Part shown: positions 34,605 to 43,907 of the stretch, piece by piece
Layout: each line of letters starts with the position of its first letter
Position numbering within the stretch: position 1 is the stretch's first letter
Origin: JASHPR01 sp963808705
Lineage (GTDB): Bacteria > Actinomycetota > Actinomycetes > Streptosporangiales > Streptosporangiaceae
Assembly (NCBI GenBank): GCA_963808705.1
Contig: CAWEHB010000016.1
Location: forward strand, 1,043,735-1,107,734
DNA length: 64,000 nucleotides
Direction: 5' to 3'
Translations under genes and position numbers: made by a program
The notes under the pieces: generated by a model
The model's input: the letters and a program-made list of their open reading frames with translations, nothing else
What the model was told of the DNA's origin: nothing
The model's database searches: none

Positions 34605-36821
34605 CTACGACCCGGCCGCGACGCGGAACTCGTCGCGGAAGCGCTCGTATTCGGCGAGTTCCTGCTCCGCCGGGGCGATGACCATCTCGCGCGCGACATC
34701 CCCGATCTTGGCCCGCATCGTCTCCCGCACGCGCTCGATCTCCTGCTCGGCCGCGGCGCGCACCACGGTCTTGCTGCCTTGTGCGGTCAGCCAGCCCAGC
34801 AGCAGGAACGCTCCCATCATGACGATGATCCAGGGCAGCAGGGACGCGTCGGAGAAGAGCCGGGGCGCGTTGCCCGCGGCGTGGAAGACGCCGAAGATCA
34901 GCAACGCCGCGATCCACGCCAGGCTCACGGCCACGCCGCCGAGCAGCAGGCCCTGCAGCCCGCTGATGAGCCGCCACCAGGCCGCGACCTTGTCCTCGTC
35001 CGGGAGCGACTCGGTCATCGCGGTGCCCAGCGCGGCGGGGATCTGGTCGGCCCGGGACCGCACGGCCGACCGGGTCGCCTGCGACCAGGGCTTCGGCAGC
35101 GGGCCGATCTCGTCGGCGAGCCTGGTGAGAGCGTGGTCGATCTCCGCCTGCTGCGCGTCCGAGGGACCCGAGGCCATGCTCTTGACCTCTGCCCACAGCC
35201 TGCTGAGCCGGATCTTGCGGGTCGGGTCGCGGCCGGTGAGCCGCTCCACCAGCCAGGCGACGGGCCAGCCGACATAGTCGAGGGCCCGCAGTTCCCGCGC
35301 GCTCTGCAGGGCGTCGGCCACGGCGGGTACCCCGACGGCGCGCGAGAAGGCGTCCACGAGCTGCGCCACGATGCCCGCGGGCACGCGGCCGGCGCCCGGC
35401 CCGGCTTCGGCGGCCTCGGCGGCCTCGGTGGCCTCGCTGCGCGGGGCGCGGGGCGCGGCCCCGGCCGTGACCCCTGGCCAGCCCTGGCCCGCGGGCGCCC
35501 CGTCGGCCTGCCCCGCGTAGGGCGCGAATTCCGCCGCGATGTCGTCCAGGTCGGCCGAGATCCGCGCGGCGCTGGCCCTGCGCTCGGACACCGTCTCGGT
35601 CAGCAGCTTGCGCAGCTGGTCCATGCCGGACCCGGTGACCGCGGAGGCGACAACCAGCGAAGCGTTGTGCAGCCCCTCGGAGTCGAGCAGGCGGCGCAGG
35701 TCGCTGGCGCACTCCTCGACCTCGTCGGCGCTGAGCAGGTCCGCCTGGTTCAGCACCACGGCGATCACCTCGGAGTGGCCGGCGAGCGGCACGAGGTAGC
35801 GCCGGTGCACCGACGCATCCGCGTACTTCTGCGGATCGAGCACCCACACCATGAGATCGGCCATGCCGATGAGCTTGTCGACCTGGTCAGACGCCTCGCC
35901 GAAGACCGAGTCATGGTCAGGCAGGTCCAGCAGGATGAGCCCGTTCAGCGACGCCTCGCCGCCATCGAGCTCGCTCCCCCGCGCGTAGCGGTACCGGCGC
36001 GGCACGCCCAGCCATTCCAGCAGCGGCCCGGAGCCTGTCGCCCCCCAGACGCAGGCGTGCGCGTCCCGGGTGACCGGCCGGGTCACTCCGACGGCAGAGA
36101 AATCAGCGCCGGCCAGGTAGTTGAAGAGCGAGGACTTGCCGCCGCCGGTGCCGCCGGCCAGGGCCGCCACGGTATGGCCGGCGGACAGCCGCAGCCGCTC
36201 GTCCGCCCGGCTCACCAGCTCCTCGGCCTCACGGAGCAGATCGTCGCTGAACCCCCCGGTGCCGGTGCGGGCCGCCGCGATCTGGATCATCCGGGACAGC
36301 GCGGTGAGCCGGTCCGGCAGCCCGTCGGCCGGTGACCCGGACCCCGGCCGCCCGGGCTCGGGCGCCTCGGGCCACCGCGGCTCGGCCGTGGCAGGTCCGG
36401 CCGTGGCCTGCTCGGCCGCGGCGGGCAGCTCCCACGGCGGCCTGGCCTTGACCGGCTCGGCCACCGCCGGCTCGGCCACCGCCGGCTCGGCCACCGCAGG
36501 CTCGGCCGTGGCCTGCTCGGCCGCGGCGGACAGGTCCCACGGCGGCCTGGCCTTGACCGGCCTGGCCTTGACCGGCTCGGCCACCGCAGGCTCGGCCGTG
36601 GCCTGCTCGGCCGCGGCGGACAGGTCCCACGGCGGCCTGGCCTTGACCGGCGGCGCGGTCTTGACCGACCCGGTTCTGGGCGCCGCGGGAGCAGGCTTGG
36701 CCGCGGTCGGCCAGGGCTTGGCCGGGACAGCGCGTTCCGGCACTGCCTTCGCGGGCTCGTCAGCCTCAGGTTCCGGCGAGTCGGACCCGAAGATCTGCCA
36801 CGGCGGCCCCCCGGCCGTCAT
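34605..36821 (-). CDS. Dynamin-like GTPase with two membrane helices (DynB-like)
   Basis: A 738-residue protein. A repetitive Pro/Ala/Glu-rich head (about 1-150) is followed by a GTPase domain with P-loop AGGTGGGKSS near residue 228, LLDLPDHDS as G3 and VVLNQADLL as G4, a helical middle, and two membrane helices near 605-660 (LLGGVAVSLAWIAALLIFGVF, LLPWIIVMMGAFLLLGWL). It resembles the DynB/DynA pair of Streptomyces, which stabilises sporulation septa. Its ATG overlaps the stop of the upstream GTPase gene (ATGA), so the two are coupled and probably form a heteromer. Confidence 0.78.
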   Translation of the reverse strand: MTAGGPPWQIFGSDSPEPEADEPAKAVPERAVPAKPWPTAAKPAPAAPRTGSVKTAPPVKARPPWDLSAAAEQATAEPAVAEPVKARPVKARPPWDLSAAAEQATAEPAVAEPAVAEPAVAEPVKARPPWELPAAAEQATAGPATAEPRWPEAPEPGRPGSGSPADGLPDRLTALSRMIQIAAARTGTGGFSDDLLREAEELVSRADERLRLSAGHTVAALAGGTGGGKSSLFNYLAGADFSAVGVTRPVTRDAHACVWGATGSGPLLEWLGVPRRYRYARGSELDGGEASLNGLILLDLPDHDSVFGEASDQVDKLIGMADLMVWVLDPQKYADASVHRRYLVPLAGHSEVIAVVLNQADLLSADEVEECASDLRRLLDSEGLHNASLVVASAVTGSGMDQLRKLLTETVSERRASAARISADLDDIAAEFAPYAGQADGAPAGQGWPGVTAGAAPRAPRSEATEAAEAAEAGPGAGRVPAGIVAQLVDAFSRAVGVPAVADALQSARELRALDYVGWPVAWLVERLTGRDPTRKIRLSRLWAEVKSMASGPSDAQQAEIDHALTRLADEIGPLPKPWSQATRSAVRSRADQIPAALGTAMTESLPDEDKVAAWWRLISGLQGLLLGGVAVSLAWIAALLIFGVFHAAGNAPRLFSDASLLPWIIVMMGAFLLLGWLTAQGSKTVVRAAAEQEIERVRETMRAKIGDVAREMVIAPAEQELAEYERFRDEFRVAAGS
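36410..36660. repeat. Nested in-frame repeats in the DynB-like gene
   Basis: A segment of about 70 bp at 36491-36560 recurs at 36581-36650 (90-bp offset), and an 18-bp CGGCCACCGC-type unit occurs three times in 36460-36500. They encode repeats of PPWDLSAAAEQATAEPAVAE. Confidence 0.85.
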
Positions 36822-38821
36822 CGTGCCGCCTCGAGCGCCTCGGCAGCCTGGAGCAGCGCTGGCGCGGCGTTCTCATCCGGCGCGCCCGCGGCGTTGATGA
36901 TCTGCGTGAAACGCCGCATCTCCTCGCCGAAGATCAGGCTGACCCGGTCGTGCAGGTCCAGGCGGGCCCGCGCGCCGAGGTCACGCAGCGGTCCCGCGCC
37001 GAACAGCGAGGTGAGCAGCCGCTGCGGCACGGCACTGGTGCCCTCGGTGACCGCCACGCCGCCCGCACCGTACCCGAGCAGGCCGATCGTGAGCACGAGC
37101 GCCAGCGACTCCTCGTCAAACGAGACCACCCGCGCCACCGACCGCTTGGTCACGTTCTCGGCCCGCACCAAGTCCATCACGTGATCCTGCCATGTGCTGA
37201 TCACCTTCGCCAGGCGAGTGGCCAGGTCCGGCGAGGACCGCGCCAGGGCGGCGGCGCCCGTCGGCCCGGGCTCCGGCTGCGCCTGGCCGGCCTCGCCCGG
37301 CGGGATGAAGTCATCCAGCCCGGCCGGGAGCTCGAACGGGGCCAGCGCCGCCTGGCTGGCCGCGTCGGCGGCCGCGACGTCGCGGATTAACGCGGCGCCT
37401 GCCTCGTGCTGCTGCCACTTGGTGACGGTATCTTCCGCGGCACGGTCGGCGAGGGCGCCCACCAGCGTCTCCAGCCCGTCGCGCACCGCGGCCTTGAGCG
37501 CCTCGGCCCGGGCCGGCACGCGCCGCTTGCGCGGGCGGCCGGCGGGCTGGCCGCCGCGGCGTACCTCCAGCATGCGCAGCAGGTCCCCGGTGCCGGTGAA
37601 GTCCTGCCAGCGGGCCAGGATCTCGCCCCGCAGCAGCGAGCCGTTCCGCGTCGCCTCGTCGAACTCGGCGAGCCCGGCCGCGAACGAACTGCTGGCCTCG
37701 GACCGCAGCTCGGAACGCAAGGCCAGCTGGGTCTCCACCTGCGCGGCCAGGTCGGGGACCCGGGCGCGGAAGGTGTCCAGCACTCCCGACATGGTCTGGG
37801 TCAGCACCGCGACCCGCCGCTCCTGCCGGACCGACGTGTCGTCGAGCCACTTCCGGACCGGGCCGTAGACCTCGGGCGGCAGCATGCCGTCGGTGAGCAC
37901 GGTCTCCGCGATCATGAAACGCTGCACCCCGGCCAGGCCGTTGGCCTCCAGCATCGCGCCGAAGTGCGCGCTGAGCTGCCGGGCAGCATCCGGCGCCACC
38001 CGGGACAGCACGATGGCCAGCGACGCATCCCGGTCCCGGGCCTGCTGCAGCAGTTCCCACACGGCCGCGTCGGCGTAGCGGGCGGCACTGGTCATGAACA
38101 GCCACAGGTCCGAGGCATCGAGGAACTGGTGCGCGAACTCCCGGTGCGCCTGCACGACGGAGTCGATATCGGGCGTGTCCAGCAGGGCCACACCCTCGGG
38201 CATGCCCTCGTTCTCGGCCAGCACGAGCAGGCCGTCACGCCCGGGCATCGCCAGGCCCTGCTGCCGGACCCGCGGCAGGGTCGGCAGGAAGACGTTCTCC
38301 GCGAACCACCTGGTGTCACCGGGATGGCAGGCCAGCACCGGGCTGTTGGTGGTGGGCCGGCGGGTGCCCGTGTTGCTGACCTGGGCGCCGACCAAGCTGT
38401 TCATGAGCGTCGACTTGCCCGCCCCGGTGGATCCGACCAGGGCCACCAGGATGGGCGCCCCGGACTGGCGCAGCCTCGGGAGCAGGTAGTCGTCGATCTG
38501 GCCGAGCAGCTTGCGCCGCTCGGCCCGCGCCTCGTCGACGTCCGGGGCCTCCAGGCTCAGCGGCACCTCGACGATCGCATGCCTGAGCGCCAGCAGGGCC
38601 GACTCCAGCCTGCGGCCGTCCACCCGTACGTGCGGCTCGACCTCCTCGGCCGGGCGCGGGGCGCGCGGCGCGGCCGACGGGTCCGTGAACGGGGCGGCGC
38701 GGGGACCGGACCCGGCGTCGACCGGGGTCCCGGACGCGGCGTCGCCAGGCGTCCCGGACGCGGCGTCGCCAGGCGTCGCGGACGGCACCGACGCCGCGGG
38801 CGCACCCGGCCCTTCAGTCAT
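36818..38821 (-). CDS. Dynamin-like GTPase (DynA-like)
   Basis: A 667-residue GTPase with P-loop ALVGSTGAGKSTLMN near residue 134, switch segment TGTRRPTTNSP, G3 LLDTPDIDSV and G4-like IVLSRV. A helical stalk follows, and a short hydrophobic stretch (ALVLTIGLLGYGAGGVAV) near 575 could touch the membrane. The head has 21-bp in-frame repeats. ATG at 38821 starts eight bases inside the 3' end of cysG, and its stop overlaps the DynB-like start, so the cysG-dynA-dynB order looks like one transcript. Function in septation is inferred from Streptomyces. Confidence 0.78.
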   Translation of the reverse strand: MTEGPGAPAASVPSATPGDAASGTPGDAASGTPVDAGSGPRAAPFTDPSAAPRAPRPAEEVEPHVRVDGRRLESALLALRHAIVEVPLSLEAPDVDEARAERRKLLGQIDDYLLPRLRQSGAPILVALVGSTGAGKSTLMNSLVGAQVSNTGTRRPTTNSPVLACHPGDTRWFAENVFLPTLPRVRQQGLAMPGRDGLLVLAENEGMPEGVALLDTPDIDSVVQAHREFAHQFLDASDLWLFMTSAARYADAAVWELLQQARDRDASLAIVLSRVAPDAARQLSAHFGAMLEANGLAGVQRFMIAETVLTDGMLPPEVYGPVRKWLDDTSVRQERRVAVLTQTMSGVLDTFRARVPDLAAQVETQLALRSELRSEASSSFAAGLAEFDEATRNGSLLRGEILARWQDFTGTGDLLRMLEVRRGGQPAGRPRKRRVPARAEALKAAVRDGLETLVGALADRAAEDTVTKWQQHEAGAALIRDVAAADAASQAALAPFELPAGLDDFIPPGEAGQAQPEPGPTGAAALARSSPDLATRLAKVISTWQDHVMDLVRAENVTKRSVARVVSFDEESLALVLTIGLLGYGAGGVAVTEGTSAVPQRLLTSLFGAGPLRDLGARARLDLHDRVSLIFGEEMRRFTQIINAAGAPDENAAPALLQAAEALEAAR

Positions 38822-40193
38822 TCCGCGCGGCTCCGGGCGCCGGCGAGCTGCCGGTACCGGAGCCTCCCCCCTCACCTGCTCCACTGCCCCGCGCAGCGGG
38901 TATCACCTGCTCCTGGGCGCCACCGGGCACGAACGTTCCCCACGGGGCCCTGACCGCCAGGCCGCCGCAAAGCTCAGAGATCTGCTCGGAGATGGTCACG
39001 ACCTCTCCCACCACCACGACCGCCGGAGGCCCTAGCCCAGCCCTGGCGACATCGCGGGCTACAGTATCTAGTCTTGCGTTAATTGTGCGCTGCGAGGGCA
39101 GGGTACCGTCCGAGATAACCGAAACCGGGGTTTGCGGGTAACGTCCGTGCCGGATAAGAGTATCGGCTATGACCTGCAAATGCTCGGTAGCCATCAAGAA
39201 GACCAGCGTGGCGGGCGACGACCCGAGCGCGCGCCAGTCCACCGCCGAGCGCTCGTCATCCGGCGCGACGTGCCCGGATACCACGTAAAACTCCTGCGCG
39301 ATGCCGCGATGCGTCAGCGGCACGCCCGCCGCGGCGGGCCCCGCGGCGATGCTCGACACGCCGGGGACCACCGTGACCGAAATCCCGGCCCGCAGGCAGG
39401 CCAGGACCTCCTCGGCGCCGCGGCCGAAGATGAACGGGTCGCCGCCCTTCAGCCTGACCACGAACCGGCCGGCCCGGGCCCGGGCGACCAGCAGCGAGTT
39501 GATGTGCTCCTGCGGCACGGCCGCGCCCCTGGGCACCTTGGCCGCGTCGATGACCTCGACATCCGGCGCCAGCTCCGCGAGCAGTGACCGCGGGGCGAGC
39601 CGGTCGGCGATGACGACGTCCGCCTCGTGCAGCAACTGGCGGCCGCGCACCGTGATCAGCCCCGGGTCGCCGGGCCCGCCGCCGACCAGGGCCACCCCGC
39701 CGCGGAGCACCCCGGCACCGGACGTGGCTATCGCGCCGGAGGTCAGCCCCGCGACTATCGCGTTGCGGATCCTCGCGCTGCGGCGCGGGTCGCCGCTGAT
39801 AACCCCGACCCGTACCGGTCCCGCCTGCCCCGAGGCCGGGGTCCAGGCCGGGGACGCGGCCGCGTCGTCAGCCCGGACGCACCAGATCCCCGCGGCGTCG
39901 GCCTCGCCGGTGACGGCCGAGTTGACCTCGGGGTCGCTCGCGTACGCGCCGACCAGCCACGAGCCGGTGCAGTCGCCGCGCGCGTAGCCGCGCCGGGTCC
40001 AGCGGATCCGGCCGGCCGCGGCGAGCCGCGCCACCGGAGGGCTCAGCTCCGGCGAGACGACGACCACGTCGGCGCCGGAGTCCAGCAGCGCGGGAATCCT
40101 CCGGGCGGCCGCCGCGCCGCCGCCGATGATGGTGACGCGGCGGCCTGCCAGCCGGAGCGCCAGCAGGTACGGCGCGTGGTCGGTGCCGGCCAT
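38814..40193 (-). CDS. cysG: Siroheme synthase: precorrin-2 dehydrogenase plus uroporphyrinogen-III methyltransferase
   Basis: A 459-residue fusion. The N-terminal NAD domain has VTIIGGGAAAARRIPALL and oxidises precorrin-2; the C-terminal SUMT domain (from about 165) carries VALVGGGPGDPGLITVRG, VIADRLAP, VRLKGGDPFIFGRGAEE and VVPGVSSIAAGPAAAGVPLT. It supplies precorrin-2 to the corrin path and siroheme to sulfite/nitrite reductases. The Gly/Ser-rich tail overlaps the DynA-like start. It sits with bluB-cobT and cobH. Confidence 0.93.
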   Translation of the reverse strand: MAGTDHAPYLLALRLAGRRVTIIGGGAAAARRIPALLDSGADVVVVSPELSPPVARLAAAGRIRWTRRGYARGDCTGSWLVGAYASDPEVNSAVTGEADAAGIWCVRADDAAASPAWTPASGQAGPVRVGVISGDPRRSARIRNAIVAGLTSGAIATSGAGVLRGGVALVGGGPGDPGLITVRGRQLLHEADVVIADRLAPRSLLAELAPDVEVIDAAKVPRGAAVPQEHINSLLVARARAGRFVVRLKGGDPFIFGRGAEEVLACLRAGISVTVVPGVSSIAAGPAAAGVPLTHRGIAQEFYVVSGHVAPDDERSAVDWRALGSSPATLVFLMATEHLQVIADTLIRHGRYPQTPVSVISDGTLPSQRTINARLDTVARDVARAGLGPPAVVVVGEVVTISEQISELCGGLAVRAPWGTFVPGGAQEQVIPAARGSGAGEGGGSGTGSSPAPGAARND

Positions 40194-40266
40194 GAACGTC
40201 GCGCTCCTTCTCCGGTCCTGCCCGGCGGCGGCCGGCGGCCTGGCCTGCTGGAACCACCCGGGCCGG

Positions 40267-42000
40267 TCAGCCCTTGTCCGTCACCCCGGCCGAGTCAAAC
40301 GTCGCGACCTCCCGCAGCGCCCGCACCGCGCTCGCCGCGATCGGCAGCGCGAGCAGGGCCCCGGTGCCCTCGCCGAGCCGCAGCCCAAGATCGATGAGCG
40401 GCCTCAGGCCCAGGTGATCGAGCGTAGCCGCATGCCCGGGCTCCGCGCTGCGATGGCCGGCCAGGCAGCAGCCGACCGCGGCGGGGGCCAGCGCCGCGGC
40501 CGCCAGGGCGGCGGCGCCCGCGATAATGCCGTCCAGGATCACGGGGGTGCGCAGGGCGGCGGCCCCCAGGATGAAACCCGCCAGCGCGGCGTGCTCGAAT
40601 CCGCCGAACGCCGCCAGCACGCCGACGGGGTCGGCCGGGTCCGGCTGGTGCCTGGCCAGCCCGCGGGATACCACGTCCACCTTCCTGGCGTAGGTGTCGT
40701 CGTCGATCCCGGTGCCGCGGCCGGTCACCTCGGCGGCGTCGCGCCCGGTGAACGCGCAGACGAGCGCGGCGGAGGCGGTGGTGTTGGCGATCCCCATATC
40801 GCCGGTGAGCAGGCAGTGGTTACCCGCCGCGACCAGGTCGCGGGCCACCTCGGCCCCGACGGCGATCGCGGCCTCGGCCTGCTCCCGGGTCATGGCCGGG
40901 CCCGCGGTGAAGTCGGCGGTGCCGGGCGCGATCTTGCGCGGGAGCAGCCCGGGCACGTGATCGAGCTCGGCGCGGACCCCGACGTCCACCACCACGACCT
41001 CGGCTCCGGCCTGCGCCGCGAACGCGTTGACGACCGCGCCGCCGGCCAGGAAGTTGGCCACCATCTGCCCCGTGACCTCCTGCGGCCACGGCGTGACGCG
41101 CTGCGCGTGCACGCCGTGGTCGCCCGCGAAGATCGCGACCGCGGCCGGCTCGGGCATGGGCGGAGGGCAGCAGCCCGCCAGGCCGGCCAGCCGGACCGAC
41201 ACGTCCTCCAGCTCGCCGAGGGAGCCCGGCGGCTTGGTCATCCGGTCCAGCCGCTCCCTGGCCGCGGCCATCGCGGCGGAGTCCGGCGGCCCGATCGCGG
41301 CCCGCACGTCATCCAGCAGGCTCGTGGCGTCCTGCCCCGGCAGCCCCCGGCGGCCGTACTCCTCGGCGTGCACCGACCAGGCCAGCGGCCGCCTGCGGGC
41401 CCAGCCGGCCGCGGCCAGCTCGGGCTCGGGCGTGAACTCGGTCACGTGGCCCAGGCACAGGTAGGCGACCACCTCGAGGTGGGCGGGCAGGCCGAGCTCG
41501 GCCGCGAGCTCCCGCTCGCCGAAGAAGCTCACCCAGCCGACTCCGAGCCCCTCGGCCCGCGCGGCGAGCCACAGGTTCGCGACCGCGAGCACGCTGGAGT
41601 AGGCGGCGGTCTGGGGCTGGCTGTGCCGGCCCAGCGTGTGCCGCCCGCCCCGGGTCGGATCGCAGGTCACCGCGATGTTCACCGGCGTCTCGAGGATGGC
41701 CTCGGTCTTCAGCCGGTCGAAGGCCAGCGCCCGCGCGCCCGGCAGCGAGGCCGCGTAGCCGGCCCTGGCCCGGTCGGCGAGCGCCTTGATCCGCTCCCGC
41801 TTGCCCCGGTCGGTGATCACGATGAAGTCCCAGGGCTGGGAGAAGCCGACCGACGGGGCGCGGTGCGCCGCGGCGAGCACGCGGGTCAGTACCTCGGGCG
41901 GGACCGGGTCGGGCCGGAAGCCGCGGCGGACGTCCCGGCGCTCCTCGATGACCCGGTAGACGGCCGCCCGCTGCTCGTCGGAGTAGGAATGCTCGTTCAT
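40267..42000 (-). CDS. cobT: BluB-CobT fusion: DMB synthase plus DMB phosphoribosyltransferase
   Basis: A 577-residue fusion. Residues 1 to about 215 are BluB, a flavin destructase making 5,6-dimethylbenzimidazole from FMN and oxygen (ERRDVRRGFRPDPVPPEV, HRAPSVGFSQPWDF, GVGWVSFF). From about 225 it is CobT (RLDRMTKPPGSLGELE, IFAGDHGV, TGDMGIANTT, GTGIDDDTYARK and catalytic GEGTGA), which joins DMB to nicotinate mononucleotide. Both active-site regions look complete, so the protein would make alpha-ribazole phosphate in two steps. It lies 16 bases after cobH; AGGA precedes the ATG. Confidence 0.93.
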   Translation of the reverse strand: MNEHSYSDEQRAAVYRVIEERRDVRRGFRPDPVPPEVLTRVLAAAHRAPSVGFSQPWDFIVITDRGKRERIKALADRARAGYAASLPGARALAFDRLKTEAILETPVNIAVTCDPTRGGRHTLGRHSQPQTAAYSSVLAVANLWLAARAEGLGVGWVSFFGERELAAELGLPAHLEVVAYLCLGHVTEFTPEPELAAAGWARRRPLAWSVHAEEYGRRGLPGQDATSLLDDVRAAIGPPDSAAMAAARERLDRMTKPPGSLGELEDVSVRLAGLAGCCPPPMPEPAAVAIFAGDHGVHAQRVTPWPQEVTGQMVANFLAGGAVVNAFAAQAGAEVVVVDVGVRAELDHVPGLLPRKIAPGTADFTAGPAMTREQAEAAIAVGAEVARDLVAAGNHCLLTGDMGIANTTASAALVCAFTGRDAAEVTGRGTGIDDDTYARKVDVVSRGLARHQPDPADPVGVLAAFGGFEHAALAGFILGAAALRTPVILDGIIAGAAALAAAALAPAAVGCCLAGHRSAEPGHAATLDHLGLRPLIDLGLRLGEGTGALLALPIAASAVRALREVATFDSAGVTDKG

Positions 42001-42016
42001 CGCCGTCCTGGTCGTG

Positions 42017-42694
42017 TCATGGGTCCGCGGTCGGGAGCGGCGCCGCGGCGGGGCCGCCGCCCGCGCCCCAGCCCGCGCGCGACCCGCCGACGGCCACGGC
42101 CGAGCGGAGCAGGGCCTCCAGCGCGGCCGCGGCGGCGGCCGCGCCGCCCTTTTCCGACACGTTACTCACCGAGCGGATCCCGCTGGCCCGCAGCGCGTCC
42201 TTGGCCGCCGCGGCCGCGACGAACCCGACCGGCATGCCGATGACGAACGCCGGCTCCACCCCCCTGGTCAGGATCTCGGTGAGCGCCGCGGGCGCGCAGC
42301 CGACCACCCACACCGCCCCCGGGCCCACCTCGCCGGAGGCGAGCCGGACCGCGGCCGCGGGCGCGGAGATGCCCGCCGTCCGGGCCAGCCGCGCGGTCAG
42401 CGGCTCGCCGATCTTGCAGACCACCGGGCAGCCGGTAATCCCGGCCGCCACCATGGCGCCGTCGGCCACGACGGGGGCACCCGCGGCGAGCGCGGCCACG
42501 GCCACGGCGAGCCCTTCCTCGTCACAGACCAGGTCGGTGGCGTAGTCGAAGTCGGCGGTCGCGTAGATGACCCGCTCCGTGACGTCGCGGCTGTGCTTGG
42601 GCAGGCGGGACAGGTCGATGCGAGAGCGAAGTATCCGGTACGACTCCGCTTCGGTCGGCTGTGCGTCGCGCGGCGCCTCGCTGGGCCACGTCAC
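42017..42694 (-). CDS. cobH: Precorrin-8X methylmutase
   Basis: A 225-residue CobH/CbiC protein that moves the C-11 methyl of precorrin-8x to give hydrogenobyrinate. Family features: SRIDLSRLPKHSRDVTERVIYATADFDYA, DGAMVAAGI, VWVVGCAPAALTEIL and AFVIGMPVGFVAAAAAKDALRA. GTG at 42694 is used as it opens the conserved protein; a GAGGAGG lies about 9-15 bases upstream. The frame stays open to 42931 without family likeness. It heads the cobH-bluB/cobT-cysG order. Confidence 0.9.
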   Translation of the reverse strand: MTWPSEAPRDAQPTEAESYRILRSRIDLSRLPKHSRDVTERVIYATADFDYATDLVCDEEGLAVAVAALAAGAPVVADGAMVAAGITGCPVVCKIGEPLTARLARTAGISAPAAAVRLASGEVGPGAVWVVGCAPAALTEILTRGVEPAFVIGMPVGFVAAAAAKDALRASGIRSVSNVSEKGGAAAAAAALEALLRSAVAVGGSRAGWGAGGGPAAAPLPTADP

Positions 42695-42965
42695 CGTGCC
42701 ATCACCTCCTCGGCCAGGAACCCCGTCTCGGCAGGCCGGTACCATCACCAACTGACCAGGGCAAACGACTTGGCGTTCGCGGGCCGATCTATCCGGGGTC
42801 CGCCGATACACTAGCCAGGCGCATCTCCGGCTTGCCCACGGCGCAAGCGCAAACGCGAGCCGCCGAGGCTCGCGGCCGCGCGTCCGGGAGACGTTCAGCT
42901 TTTTCGAATCTCTCTCTGAGGATCGTCGCATGCCGAACCGCTAGACCCTAACAGCAAGGTGGCAC
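42695..42965. other. Divergent intergenic region cobH / epimerase
   Basis: No gene is recognised. I looked for a cobalamin riboswitch on the minus strand and did not find its core motifs. An 8-bp hairpin lies at 42854-42874 (CGCGAGCC and complement). Promoters for both flanking genes must be here but no clear pair of boxes is seen. Confidence 0.4.
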
Positions 42966-43907
42966 ATGACAACTCACGCGAATGGAGCGTCCATGAGGGC
43001 GGTCAGTCCGCCGCGGGTGCTCGTGACCGGCGGGTCCGGCTTTATCGGGCGGCGCGTCGTGCGCGCGCTGCTTGAGGACGGCGCCGACGTCACGGTGGCC
43101 GACAAGCGGCCATCCCCCGGCGGCGACGTCCGCACCGTCCTCGGGGACTTGTGCGATCCGGCCGTGGTCGCCGAGGCCGTGCGCCCCGGGACCGACGTCA
43201 TCATCCACCTGGCCGCGGTCACGCGGGTGCTGCAGTCGATCGAGGACCCGGCGGCCACGCACCGGGTGAACGTGGAGGCCACCGCGGCCCTCCTGGAGCA
43301 GGCGCGGGTGCGCGGCGTGTCGGCGTTCCTGTTCGCCTCCACGAACGCCGTGACCGGGGACGTCGGCCGCGCCACCATCGACGAGCGGGTGCCGCTCCGG
43401 CCGCTCACCCCCTACGGCGCCACCAAGGCGGCCGCCGAGATGCTGATCGGCGCGTACGCGGCCTGCTACGGCATGACCGGATGCTCGCTGCGGTTCTCCA
43501 ATGTTTACGGCCCTGGCATGCAGCAGAAGGACAGCTTCGTCCCGCGCCTGATGCGGGCCGCGCGGGACGGCACCGGCGTGCAGGTGTACGGCGACGGCAC
43601 CCAGGTCCGGGACCTGGTGCACGTAGACGACATTGTGGCCGGGCTGCTCGCGGCGTGGCGGGCCGGGTTCAGCGGGCCGCTGATCCTCGGCGCCGGAGAG
43701 TCGGTGTCGGTGAATGACATGGTCGATGCGGCGCGGAGGGTCACCGGGGCCGACATCCCGGTGGAGTACGTTCCGGCCAAGCCGGGCGAGATGCCTGCGG
43801 TCATCGTGGACATCTCCGCGGCGCGCGCGCTGGGCTACCGGCCAGCGCACGACCTCAAGTCCGGCCTGTCCACCGTCTGGCCAGAATTCTCGGAGGCAGC
43901 AAAGTGA
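42966..43907 (+). CDS. NAD-dependent epimerase/dehydratase (extended SDR)
   Basis: A 313-residue nucleotide-sugar epimerase-like enzyme: NAD motif VTGGSGFIGRRVV near residue 20, DVIIHLAAVTRV, active-site YGATKAA, SNVYGPGM and the C-terminal HVDDIVAGLL. It probably acts on a UDP-sugar. Two starts are possible: ATG 42966 (AAGGTGG upstream) and ATG 42993 (GGAG upstream); the second begins nearer the family N terminus. Its stop overlaps the glycosyltransferase GTG (GTGA), so both are translated together. Confidence 0.87.
   Translation: MTTHANGASMRAVSPPRVLVTGGSGFIGRRVVRALLEDGADVTVADKRPSPGGDVRTVLGDLCDPAVVAEAVRPGTDVIIHLAAVTRVLQSIEDPAATHRVNVEATAALLEQARVRGVSAFLFASTNAVTGDVGRATIDERVPLRPLTPYGATKAAAEMLIGAYAACYGMTGCSLRFSNVYGPGMQQKDSFVPRLMRAARDGTGVQVYGDGTQVRDLVHVDDIVAGLLAAWRAGFSGPLILGAGESVSVNDMVDAARRVTGADIPVEYVPAKPGEMPAVIVDISAARALGYRPAHDLKSGLSTVWPEFSEAAK

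Noticed and set aside
42700..42960. Cobalamin riboswitch expected before cobH
   Set aside because: The minus strand of this gap lacks the core GAATCCGG / CCCGCAAC and B12-box motifs, so none is reported.
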